Below, piece by piece: positions 9,201 through 18,207 of a stretch of 64,000 nucleotides of DNA (position 1 is its first letter; every line of letters starts with the position of its first letter). The translations under genes were made by a program, and so were the position numbers. The notes beneath the pieces were generated by a model that saw nothing but the letters and a program-made list of their open reading frames with translations, was not told the DNA's origin and did not search any database. This DNA is from Protula sp. h YS-2021. Lineage: Eukaryota; Annelida; Polychaeta; Sabellida; Serpulidae. The stretch is from positions 56,548,053 through 56,612,052 of the forward strand of contig OX457027.1 of the NCBI GenBank assembly GCA_949752745.1, in the 5' to 3' direction.

Positions 9201-10054
9201 TCAGAATCCTTTACTGCAACCTCGCCAGCCAGAGAATATTTTGCAATGGTTGAAAAATCAGATGAGGAAGATGGGCAAAAAGAAGACACGAGAAGCTCCT
9301 GGTAACTTGAAAGAAATAAAAGCCCAAGTTTATTGCAGTGTATGTTATTGCAGTGTATGCTATAAGTAAAGTAAGACCTTCCAGTTAATGTTTTTAAAAA
9401 TGTACAAGCGAGTTCAAATGCTACCTGCGATACTTTGAAGGCCTAACTCTACACGTTAGTGTTGTGTTGTAGCTCCGTGCATAGAAAAACACGAAGACAA
9501 GCAAAAAAAGGCAGGAGTTCAAAGCAGTGACAGTTCAGCAGAAGACGATGGCCATCCTCTGATCAGAAAGAAAAGAAAAGGCGTGAAATCCGGTATAAGA
9601 ACACGTATGAATACTTTGCAACAGATCTGATATTTATGTTTAAATAATTTCATGGCGTTTGGCTATATTTGAAACTGTATTTGACAACGAAAATGATTTT
9701 GTTGCGTCAACTGAGAACCTGAATGAAGTGACCGTGTATCTTATTTTGTACTAATCTTTCATCTCAATGATTAGATATGTGTGTTGTTAAACTAAATTGT
9801 ACGTGTTTCCTTTTCTTGCAGCAGCTAAGCGTAGACCGTGGCAGCTTGAAGAGAAAGCAGCGGTGCATCGGCAGTTGAAGAAATTTATACAGAAACAAGT
9901 TCTTCCAGGATTCAGAGACATACAGAAAGCCCTCGACAAGGAACACCATGTATTGAAACATCGCGATATCGTCAGCGTGAAATCCTATTTGGCGAATATG
10001 TTTAAAAGGCAGAAGACAAAGAAAATGGACCCGTTCAAAAAATTGTACCAGTGA
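3056..10054 (+). CDS. Multi-exon PWWP / zinc-finger / tyrosine-recombinase-like protein
   Basis: Nine exons reconstruct a protein of about 1,538 residues: 3056-3258, 4096-4200, 4402-4461, 4685-5668, 5892-6041, 6325-8823, 9038-9301, 9473-9592 and 9822-10054. Domain order is a PWWP-like module, a Ser/Thr/Glu-rich linker with internal repeats, basic NLS-like clusters, two zinc fingers, a tyrosine-recombinase-like domain with candidate R, R, H and Y residues, and two related Trp/helix-rich C-terminal modules. All joins from exon 2 on are GT-AG and phase 1. The exon 1/2 join is one base out of frame. A nuclear chromatin- or DNA-binding protein derived from a Crypton-type recombinase is the likeliest reading. 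An active single-copy element is possible, but no terminal structure is seen. Uncharacterised fish and invertebrate proteins of this general layout are known to me, but I cannot name a symbol. Confidence 0.85.
4096..4200 (+). CDS. Exon 2: short linker exon
   Basis: It lies between acceptor TTTTTTCTCAATAG and donor GAGAG|GTAATG. In the frame that continues into exon 3 it reads (D)NYNKRPSKEYLRSW and on to LADALR with no stop. In the frame given by the consensus donor of exon 1 it stops after four codons, which is the evidence for the one-base discrepancy. A short amphipathic extension directly after a PWWP module is normal for PWWP proteins (their C-terminal helices), and KEYLRSWAEANKVV could be such a helix. 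Confidence 0.7.
4402..4461 (+). CDS. Exon 3: 60-base linker exon
   Basis: It is flanked by a polypyrimidine acceptor (TTTTTTTCAACAG) and donor AATG|GTGAAG, enters and leaves in phase 1, and is exactly 20 codons long. It reads A-VTDQELAVPSTATTASSDN, a Ser/Thr-rich disordered linker. It is too short to show up by open-frame length alone and is supported only by phase and splice signals. Confidence 0.65.
4685..5668 (+). CDS. Exon 4: acidic, internally repetitive linker
   Basis: Acceptor TTGACGCAG, donor AGTG|GTATGT, both phase 1, 328 residues. About residues 10-175 of the exon consist of roughly eight degenerate units of 17-27 residues with core AVVEEGxGDVVPTPxxE. Every third unit is longer and carries ESHTHGG and DEYAR. 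The rest is non-repetitive and Ser/Glu/Val-rich, with VKKEPLH (resembles a sumoylation motif, VKKE) and later IKSEMK. The region is predicted to be disordered. Because the repeat units are multiples of three bases, length variation would stay in frame. Alternative frames and the minus strand are also open across the repeats, which is a by-product of the repeat and not evidence of other genes. Confidence 0.8.
5892..6041 (+). CDS. Exon 5: proline-rich linker exon
   Basis: Acceptor ACTTTATGCAG, donor TAGAG|GTATTT, phase 1 at both ends, 50 codons. It reads D-PICNIDLTAIDRLLTPRK, then a Pro-rich stretch (IVRPPAILPAPDTTEAP). No domain is recognised. Upstream AG dinucleotides at 5,836, 5,840 and 5,849 lead to stops, so the acceptor at 5,890-5,891 is the one that keeps the frame. 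Confidence 0.7.
6325..8823 (+). CDS. Exon 6: NLS repeats, zinc fingers, tyrosine-recombinase domain
   Basis: An 833-codon exon with acceptor TGATGTTTTTCAG and donor GAAG|GTAAAC. Order: acidic/basic linker; three 35-residue repeats (6741-7055); zinc finger 1 (C-x2-C-x9-H-x4-H, 7110-7166); zinc finger 2 (C-x2-C-x11-H-x3-C, 7380-7439); a helical segment; then a tyrosine-recombinase-like catalytic domain. Candidate catalytic residues are Arg in NRKRSGEV (8184-8186, the R-x-x-E box of arginine I), Arg in TKLRKH (8550-8552, arginine II), His in FMGHD (8628-8630) and Tyr in HRDYYRLP (8652-8657). Spacing of about 122 residues from arginine I to II and about 35 to Tyr fits the superfamily. Cryptons and their host-adopted relatives carry this type of enzyme. 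Whether this one is active is unknown. Confidence 0.85.
6741..7055 (+). repeat. Three tandem 105-bp coding repeats
   Basis: Three copies of a 35-codon unit begin at 6741, 6846 and 6951. The core is HKKRRRVxSPDSLSERSS followed by PTPTHSTVPDE. The copies are nearly identical at the base level, so expansion is recent. Each copy supplies a KKRRRV-type basic cluster typical of nuclear localisation signals, plus SP and TP sites that could be phosphorylated. Copy number is likely to be polymorphic. Confidence 0.9.
8891..8896 (+). promoter_or_regulatory. Intronic poly(A) signal after a read-through stop
   Basis: If intron 6 is not spliced, the frame ends at a TGA at 8865-8867, and an AATAAA follows 23 bases later, then GT-rich sequence (AGTGTTTGG). 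This arrangement is what intronic polyadenylation needs. It would give a shorter protein ending just after the recombinase domain and lacking the two C-terminal modules. Confidence 0.4.
9038..9301 (+). CDS. Exon 7: first C-terminal helical module
   Basis: Acceptor TTTGTGCTCAG, donor CCTG|GTAACT, phase 1 at both ends, 88 codons. After an acidic start (DDVQLLEEQEDVV) it reads VVQFTEIECEVMREAFKSEL, then ELPGMLRITQEM, then a run ending NILQWLKNQMRKMGKKK. This aligns with exon 9 (position of W/F, E-x-x-V, F or L helix, PG, I-x-x-A, then I/V-x-x-W/Y-L-x-N), suggesting a Myb/SANT-like three-helix DNA- or histone-binding module duplicated within the gene. Confidence 0.75.
9473..9592 (+). CDS. Exon 8: charged linker exon
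   Basis: Acceptor GTTGTGTTGTAG, donor TCCG|GTATAA, 40 codons, phase 1 at both ends. It reads A-PCIEKHEDKQKKAGVQSSD and on to RKKRKGVKS, a Lys/Ser/Asp-rich linker with a basic RKKRK cluster. It is supported by phase compatibility and splice sites only. Confidence 0.65.
9822..10054 (+). CDS. Exon 9: terminal helical module and stop
   Basis: The acceptor TTTCTTGCAG (a second AG lies three bases on and gives one residue less) leads to RRPWQLEEKAAVHRQLKKFI, then VLPGFRDIQKAL, then VSVKSYLANMFKRQKTKK and a TGA at 10052-10054. The W-x-x-E-E-x-x-A-V start and three predicted helices resemble Myb/SANT-like modules seen at the end of related recombinase-like proteins. It is homologous to exon 7. The 3' UTR continues toward an AATAAA at 10,414. 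Confidence 0.75.
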
Positions 10055-10413
10055 TATTGAGGCAGTGCCTGGTTCAAGACATGTAATGTATTTTATGTCT
10101 GGTCCTTTCTCCTTTGCTTCTGATGATTGGAGCAGAAATAACAACTTCCTCAAAAAGCGTAGGTTTCTACTTGAATCGCTTGAATAGATCTTTCTTAACA
10201 GTTTTGGCTGGAATGGCGGTGTTGAAATACACTTATTCGGCTTCATTGCTTTGCTCTGGCTGCTCTTCCACCATTGATTGACCTTCATTTTCAGAATACT
10301 AAATTATTAATATTATTATTGTAAGCCATTCCTTTTGCTGTATGCTCAAAAATCCTGGCATTGTTAAAATACTGGTTCACGGGGAGATCAAAAGAAAATT
10401 TTCTGTAAGATAA

Positions 10414-10419
10414 AATAAA
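10414..10419 (+). promoter_or_regulatory. Candidate poly(A) signal of the recombinase gene
   Basis: AATAAA 360 bases after the stop codon, right where the 642-bp satellite begins. No closer canonical signal is seen after 10,054. The transcript end may therefore lie at the edge of the satellite or inside its first unit. Confidence 0.4.
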
Positions 10420-13400
10420 ACTGGCAAATATCGGGGGGTTTCAACTTCACCTCAGGAAAATGTTTTGGTTGTTTTAGAGTTCCCATTTAACTGTTCTTGC
10501 TTGTTTTCATGTCAGTGATAGTGTTTCACAAATGTTTAACTTGTCACTAAAGTGACTTGCTTTTGGGTTTTTTTGAAGGACATTTTGTTCATCCGTGCTT
10601 TCCGTTCCGTTTGCTGAACGCGTTATATAGTAGGGTTCCTTAGCGGGTCATGAGGGAAAAATAGGTGGGGTCTGCACACGCGCAGTATAGTTTTTTCGTG
10701 TTTTACCTAAAACACGGCGAATGGTTAAGTATTTATCCGTAAAAATACAAAATCTCATTTCTAGAGTTAACAAATGATCAAGATTTGTCAACCCTAGTCG
10801 CACAACTGCCATTATTATTTATATCTTTAAAAGTGAAAGAAAAAACGACGATTTTTAGAGAATTAACGATAGCTTTCACATAACACCAGTTCCTAGTTTA
10901 ATGTAAGTAAGTACCACATTCACGCTGTGTGTGATTCCTTTGGCTTTGTTTTGGTGGTTCTTTTAGGTCGTGATTGACTGGTTTGGCTGGTATATATGTG
11001 AAATATCACCATACATTTAAATGCTTGTTTCTTTTTCACGCAAAGGAGACGCTTTGACAGACAAAAGATAAATATCAGTTGGTTTCAACTTCACCTTGGG
11101 AGAATGTTTTGGTTGTTTCTGAGTTCCCATTTACATGTTCTTGCTTGCTTCCTTGTCTGATAGTGTGTTTCTTTCGCAAATGTTTGACTGAAGTGACTTG
11201 CTTTTGGGTCTTTTTAAAGGACATTGTGTTCATCCGTACTTTTCCTTCCGTTTGCTGAACGCGTTATATAGTAGGGTTCCTTAGCGGGTCATGAGGGAAA
11301 AATAGGTGGGGTCTGCACACGCGCAGTTTAGTTTTTTCGTGTTTTACCTAAAACACGGCGAATGGTTAAGTATTTATCCGTAAAAATACAAAATCTCATT
11401 TCTAGAGTTAACAAATGATCAAGATTTGTCAACCCTAGTCGCACAACTGCCATTATTATTTATATCTTTAAAAGGGAAAGAAAAAAACGACGATTTTTAG
11501 AGAATTAACGATAGCTTTCACATAACACCAGTTCCTAGTTTAATGTAAGTAAGTACCACATTCACGCTGTGTGTGATTCCTTTGGCTTTGTTTTGGTGGT
11601 TCCTTTAGGTCTTGATTGACTGGTTTGGCTGGTATATATGTGAAATATCACCATACATTTAAATGCTTGTTTCTTTTTCACGCAAAGGAGACGCTTTGAC
11701 AGACAAAAGATAAATATCAGTTGGTTTCAACTTCACCTTGGGAGAATGTTTTGGTTGTTTCTGAGTTCCCATTTACATGTTCTTGCTTGCTTCCTTGTCT
11801 GATAGTGTGTTTCTTTCGCAAATGTTTGACTGAAGTGACTTGCTTTTGGGTTTTTTTAAAGGACATTGTGTTCATCCGTACTTTTCCTTCCGTTTGCTGA
11901 ACGCGTTATATAGTAGGGTTCCTTAGCGGGTCATGAGGGAAAAATAGGTGGGGTCTGCACACGCGCAGTTTAGTTTTTTCGTGTTTTACCTAAAACACGG
12001 CGAATGGTTAAGTATTTATCCGTAAAAATACAAAATCTCATTTCTAGAGTTAACAAATGATCAAGATTTGTCAACCCTAGTCGCACAACTGCCATTGTTA
12101 TTTATATCTTTAAAAGTGAAAGAAAATAACGACGATTTTTAGAGAATTAACGATAGCTTTCACATAACACCAGTTCCTAGTTTAATGTAAGTAAGTACCA
12201 CATTCACGCTGTGTGTGATTCCTTTGGCCTCTGTTTTGGTGGTTCCTTTAGGTCTTGATTGACAGGTTTGGCTGGTATATATGTGAAATATCACCATACA
12301 TTTAAATGCTTGTTTCTTTTTCACGCAAAGGAGACGCTTTGACAGACAAAAGATAAATATCAGTTGGTTTCAACTTCACCTTGGGAGAATGTTTTGGTTG
12401 TTTCTGAGTTCTCATTTACATGTTCTTGCTTGCTTCCTTGTCTGATAGTGTGTTTCTTTCGCAAATGTTTGACTGAAGTGACTTGCTTTTGGGTTTTTTT
12501 AAAGGACATTGTGTTCATCCGTACTTTTCCTTCCGTTTGCTGAACGCGTTATATAGTAGGGTTCCTTAGCGGGTCATGAGGGAAAAATAGGTGGGGTCTG
12601 CACACGCGCAGTTTAGTTTTTTCGTGTTTTACCTAAAACACGGCGAATGGTTAAGTATTTATCCGTAAAAATACAAAATCTCATTTCTAGAGTTAACAAA
12701 TGATCAAGAGTTGTCAACCCTAGTCGCACAACTGCCATTGTTATTTATATCTTTAAAAGTGAAAGAAAATAACGACGATTTTTAGAGAATTAACGATAGC
12801 TTTCACATAACACCAGTTCCTAGTTTAATGTAAGTAAGTACCACATTCACGCTGTGTGTGATTCCTTTGGCTTTGTTTTGGTGGTTCCTTTAGGTCTTGA
12901 TTGACTGGTTTGGCTGGTATATATGTGAAATATCACCATACATTTAAATGCTTGTTTCTTTTTCAGGCAAAGGAGACGCTTTGACAGACAAAAGATAAAT
13001 ATCAGTTGGTTTCAACTTCACCTTGGGAGAATGTTTTGGTTGTTTCTGAGTTCCCATTTACATGTTCTTGCTTGCTTCCTTGTCTGATAGTGTGTTTCTT
13101 TCGCAAATGTTTGACTGAAGTGACTTGCTTTTGGGTTTTTTTAAAGGACATTGTGTTCATCCGTACTTTTCCTTCCGTTTGCTGAACGCGTTATATAGTA
13201 GGGTTCCTTAGCGGGTCATGAGGGAAAAATAGGTGGGGTCTGCACACGCGCAGTTTAGTTTTTTCGTGTTTTACCTAAAACACGGCGAATGGTTAAGTAT
13301 TTATCCGTAAAAATACAAAATCTCATTTCTAGAGTTAACAAATGATCAAGAGTTGTCAACCCTAGTCGCACAACTGCCATTGTTATTTATATCTTTAAAA

Positions 13401-14470
13401 GTGAAAGAAAATAACGACGATTTTTAGAGAATTAACGATAGCTTTCACATAACACCAGTTCCTAGTTTAATGTAAGTAAGTACCACATTCACGCTGTGTG
13501 TGATTCCTTTGGCTTTGTTTTGGTGGTTCCTTTAGGTCTTGATTGACTGGTTTGGCTGGTATATATGTGAAATATCACCATACATTTAAAAAAGTTGTTT
13601 CTTTTTCACGCAAAGGAGACGCTTTGACAGACAAAAGATAAATATCAGTTGGTTTCAACTTCACCTTGGGAGAATGTTTTGGTTGTTTCTGAGTTCTCAT
13701 TTACATGTTCTTGCTTGCTTCCTTGTCTGATAGTGTGTTTCTTTCGCAAATGTTTGACTGAAGTGACTTGCTTTTGGGTTTTTTTAAAGGACATTGTGTT
13801 CATCCGTACTTTTGCTTCCGTTTGCTGAACGCGTTATATAGTAGGGTTCCTTAGTGGGTCATGAGGGAAAAATAGGTGGGGTCTGCACACGCGCAGTTTA
13901 GTTTTTTCGTGTTTTACCTAAAACACGGCGAATGGTTAAGTATTTATCCGTAAAAATACAAAATCTCATTTCTAGAGTTAACAAATGATCAAGATTTGTC
14001 AACCCTAGTCGCACAACTGCCATTTTTATTTATATCTTTAAAAGTGAAAGAAAAAACGACGATTTTTAGAGAATTAACGATAGCTTTCACACAACACCAG
14101 TTCCTAGTTTAATGTAAGTAAGTACCACATTCACGCTGTGTGTGATTTCTTTGGCTTTGTTTTGGTGGTTCCTTTAGGTCTTGATTGACTGGTTTGGCTG
14201 GTATATATGTGAAATATCACCATACATTTAAATGTAGTATTTATCTGTAAAAATACAAAATCTCATTTCTAGAGTTAACAAATGATCAAGATTTGTCAAC
14301 CCTAGTCGCATTACTGTAATCATTGTTTATATATTTAATGGATGAAAGAAAAAGATCAGTTCCTAGCTTAATGTAACTGCAGTTTTCCCGCTGTGTCTTA
14401 GCATGTTTTAGCTTTGTTTTGATAATTGCTTTAGGTCTTGCTTGACTGTTTTGGGTGCCATATCTGTCCC
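10420..14470. repeat. Satellite array, ~642-bp unit, six copies plus a diverged remnant
   Basis: The string GCGTTATATA recurs at 10620, 11261, 11903, 12546, 13188 and 13831, giving a period of 641-643 bases. Units 2-6 differ by only a few substitutions and small indels. The first unit is more diverged at its start. A shortened, diverged seventh unit runs from about 14,230 to 14,470. Each unit has a TATA-like string (GTTATATAGTAGGGTTCC), then about 75 bases later the perfect hairpin CGTGTTTTACCTAAAACACG (for example 10697-10716 and 11338-11357), and a GGTGGGGTCTGCACACGCGC box. There is no open frame. High homogeneity implies recent unequal exchange or rolling-circle amplification. A tandem non-coding RNA gene cluster is conceivable but unproven. 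Confidence 0.95.
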
Positions 14471-14814
14471 CGTGGAATAGGAAATAACCTATCACATAGT
14501 CAGTTTTTGTTTGTTTTCTAAGTGTTTACGTCGCACCGCAGTTGAAAAAAAAATAGATATGTTAAAACTGCTGCCAATGGTATGGACTTGTCGTATTCTT
14601 TTTATCGCATGAAAATGGAAAGAATCTAATAAAAAAAATGGCATATGTGAGGGTTTCTAATTGACCGGACGGGGCAGTTTTGGTTGTCATCGAGTTGTCG
14701 CTTGAATGCCTTTGCTTGCGTTGCTACTGGTATTTGTATCAAATATTATGGGATCTTTTTTAGTCACTGATTCGGATGTATGGACACAGTGTAACCCGCT
14801 AAGGGTTTGTCTTT

Positions 14815-16480
14815 AAACAAATAATATAACTAACTGTATTTGGATCTTGCTCAAGTTATGACAGACAGAAAAAAAACTATGCATAGGTTCAAGTTTCTAT
14901 TTGACCTGATGCGAAGATTTAGATTGTTATCGAGTTTCTGAAATATTTTGCTTGCTTTCCCACTCGTATTGGCAAAGGTTTCTTCTTGACTTGAATCATA
15001 AATTGTTATATACTTCGCGCTCTCTTTTTTCTGGTGTGACATGAAAAGAATATAGCGAAAATCTGGCACATATGAGGGTTTTTACTTGAACTGATGGGGC
15101 TGCTTCGGTTGTTGTCAAGTTCTCATTTGAATGTTTTTTCTCGTATTGCCACTGGTATTTATATCGAGATATTTTTGGATCTTTTTTAAAATTACAGTGT
15201 ATATACAGGAATTTGCAACTATGCTCAGGTTCCTACAAGACTGGGCTCGTAAATAGTGATTGTTTTGTAACGTGTTCATTTATTTTGGCTTTCTGTGATG
15301 GTCATCCAGAACCACAGTTAAAGAAGCACGGATTTTTTTTTATATGCGTATAGTGTATATATATACGAAATGACTGTGTATTTAAAAGTAATAGAAATAA
15401 AAGTTTAAGTAGTGATTTTTTCTGCTTTCATTAATGTTCAGTACGCTCGACCGTTAATCTTGGAGATTTGTTAGAACTGTTGTGTTGTAATATCGGTTTA
15501 GCACGTGTCTTTTTTGAAGAGACTGCATTTCATGGTAAAAAAATAAGATGCCAAGTTCTACTTGACCCCTTATGCGAACTTCCTTCAAGCCTAAATTGTG
15601 TATTGTGTCTTCAAACTTCGAAAATGGAGCAAACTGTCCTCTGTGAAGTGGAAATTTAGAGTAATAATAAAAAATAAAAGCTTGTTAACAGCCAGCGTCA
15701 TTAATATTTTTTTTATAAACGTTGTAAAGTCCTTTTGCAATGCGATATTTGCAAATAATATAATTAACTGTATTTGAATCTTGTTTAAATTATGACAGAC
15801 AGAAAAAACTATGCATAGGTTCAAGTTTCTATTTAGCCTGATGCGAAGATTAAGATTGTTATCGAGTTTCTGAAATATTTTGCTTGCTTTCCCACTCGTA
15901 TTGGCAAAGGTTTCTTCTTGACTTGAATCACAAATTGTTATATACTTCGCGCACTCTTTTCTCTGGTGTGACATGAAAAGAATATAGCGAAAATCTGGCA
16001 CGTATGAGAGTTTTTACTTGACCTGCCGGGGCTGTTTCGGTTGTTGTTAAGTTCTCACTTGAATGTTTTTTCTTGTATTGCCACTGGTATTTATAACTAA
16101 ATATTGTTGGATCTTTTTATAATTACAGTGTAGATATAGAAATTTGCAACCATGCTCAGGTTCCTACAATACTGGGCTCGTAAATAGTGATTGTTTTGTA
16201 ACGTGTTCATTTATTTTGGCTTTCTGTGATGGTCATCCAGCACCACAGTTGTGGAGACTGTTGTAATATGCGTATAGTATATACGAAATGACTGTGTATT
16301 TAAAAGTAATAGAAATAAAAGTTTAAGTAGAGATGTTCAGTACGCTCGACCATTAACCTTGGAGATTTGCTAGAACTGTTTGGTTGTAATATCGGTTTAG
16401 CACGTGTCTTTTTTGAAGAGACTGCATTTCATGGTAAAAAAAATGTTGCCAAGTTTCTACTTGACCCCTTATGCGAGTAT
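14815..16480. repeat. Diverged tandem duplication, ~934-bp offset
   Basis: Segment 14,815-15,575 matches 15,750-16,480: both hold TATGACAGACAGAAAAAA, a CTATGCATAGGTTCAAGTTT block, a TATTGGCAAAGGTTTCTTC block, a TAACGTGTTCATTTATTTTG block and a TTTAGCACGTGTCTTTTTTG block. Within each copy, ~100-base sub-repeats recur around a GTTTCTACTTGACCTGATGCG-type core followed by GGTTGTTATCGAGTT. The same core appears in weaker form inside the 642-bp satellite (CAACTTCACCTTGGGAGAAT). The two arrays may thus have a common origin. No coding signal. Confidence 0.85.
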
Positions 16481-17810
16481 TTGGTTTATGAATTTTTAGT
16501 TGCTTTCCGACTCGTGTTTGCATAGGTTTCTATTTGACTTGACTCATAAATTGTTATTGTTTCATAACTTTATATTCCGCTTTCATTATTGGTCTGTTTG
16601 CCTTGCACTTGAAAAGTGATAAGGTAACACGCATGGGCACGAGTTTATAATTGGCCTGGTGCGGACGTGTAGGTTGTTTTCGAAGTCTTTTTAAATGCTG
16701 AAGTAGGAACTTGCAACAATATTTCGGTTTCTGCTTAACTTGGTGCTCAAGTTGTGATTGCATTATAAGTTTTGCCAAATTTAATTTCGTCAAGATTTAT
16801 TATTAGTGATATTATTTTCATTTATGGTAATTTCGCTCAAAAGTTTAAGAAGCATTTAGATTCTTTGGAATTTGGTTGTAATGTGGGTTTAGCACGTTCC
16901 TTGTGTTAAAAGACTGTATTTGATAGAAAGAAATAAATATAATATGGCAAGGTTTAGGTTTCTACTTGACCTGATGCGCAACCTGTTTAAGTTGTTATCG
17001 AGTTCTAACAGTTACGTAATACAGAAGTTCTATAACTGTTGATCAAGAGGTTCTATTGTTAAACAAAAAATTATTGAACAGGAAGTTCTATTACTGTTCA
17101 CTTTTCACCACTTGTGTTCAGTGTTTATAAAGAAAAAAAGATGTTTGTAAATTGCATTTCTATTTTGTGAAAGAGTTTTCAGGTTTCTACTTTGCGATTT
17201 GAGATTATCTGAGATTTAACGTCAAATAATCTTCAGTTAATTTATTTTCATGTGTATCTGTCATTTAAAAAAAAATAAACTGTCAAATGCTTTAAACAAA
17301 CTTTTAATTGTCGTTTCATTTCACAGGTTTCGAAGATTGTCTAATAATTTTTGTATCAAAATCAAAGCCATTTTTAAATAAATAAACACTCTAATGCTTT
17401 TAAATAAACTTTTAATGATGGTTTACTTCCTTGGTTTCATTTCGACGGTTTCTTTCACTAAAACTGGTTTGTGTAAACTCTTTTGTTTACAAACAAACCA
17501 TTGTTTTGATACATATGCAAATGAGTCATAACGTCCTCGTACCGGTTCCCATTTCACATGGAATGATGCATAAACCAGTTCCTAAACACTTAACACTATA
17601 TTTCCAGTTCGCAGGATGCAGGATTTTACATCAACCTTTAATCACATTTTTCCTTTTAAACTTTTTTTTGCGCTCAAGTGCTATAACGTGTTAAAAAAAA
17701 TCGGGAGAGGTTTCCCAATACCAAACTTTGATCCAAACCCAGTAATAAAAAAACACTTACACTGTGGCCCAGTTCACCGGATGGCCCGCTTCGCATGGCG
17801 GGCAAGAGCG
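16481..17810. other. Degenerate repeat remnants, no gene
   Basis: The sequence continues the TTTCTACTTGACC-type degenerate repeats to about 17,000 (for example at 16,963). A short tandem duplication, period about 113, lies at 17,265-17,460: ATAAAC...CTTTAAA-AAACTTTTAAT, then TTTCATTTC and a GGTTTC block in both copies. No exon is recognised. Confidence 0.5.
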
Positions 17811-17834
17811 TGTGTGTGTGTGTGTGTGTGTGTG
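17811..17834. repeat. (TG)n microsatellite
   Basis: Twelve uninterrupted TG units. Confidence 0.95.
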
Positions 17835-17886
17835 TTTTTCATGTAAGTAATAAAAATTACATGGAAGAATCACGTTAGTCTTGTTT

Positions 17887-18207
17887 TCATTGCAAAACTA
17901 TATAAACAGGAGTCTTGTGCCAAACATATGGGCCAGTTTGGTCAATCAAACAGGTGTCTGAATAACAATCGTATCCAAAATGAATAACTTTATTATGATC
18001 CATACAAATGCTATCACAAAGTGCTTTGAGAAAAACTTTCGGATATACAAACCATGCCACCACAATTCCACAACATACGAGAAAAAGAGAGAAAAAAAGA
18101 GAAAACAAAATGTGGACAAAAAGTAACGAAAAATACAGTGGCATCACTTTGAGAACCGTTTTGTTCATTGTTCTAGGCTTTCGACGATCAATGCCCGACA
18201 GCAACAA
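17887..18207 (-). CDS. Hypothetical small membrane protein, uncertain
   Basis: A 106-codon minus-strand frame starts MLLSGIDRRKPRTMNKTVLK. One long hydrophobic segment follows (about residues 22-56, rich in Leu, Phe, Val, with CCGIVVAWFVYP), then a Cys-containing tail with DCYSDTCLID and a final GPYVWHKTPVYIV. The layout (short cytoplasmic tail, one membrane segment, W..P.Y near the end) faintly recalls the first exon of CD36/LIMP-2-type scavenger receptors, but the similarity is too weak to name it. Part of the hydrophobic run comes from a TTTTCTCTTTTT low-complexity tract. It may be spurious. Confidence 0.2.
   Translation of the reverse strand: MLLSGIDRRKPRTMNKTVLKVMPLYFSLLFVHILFSLFFSLFLVCCGIVVAWFVYPKVFLKALCDSICMDHNKVIHFGYDCYSDTCLIDQTGPYVWHKTPVYIVLQ

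Noticed and set aside
10420..14470. rRNA, 5S or histone gene cluster
   Set aside because: No rRNA core strings, no histone frames and no histone-type stem-loop. The unit hairpin is different.
17887..18207. CD36-family first exon
   Set aside because: The resemblance is limited to one membrane segment and a W..P.Y string. A low-complexity T-rich tract accounts for much of the hydrophobicity.
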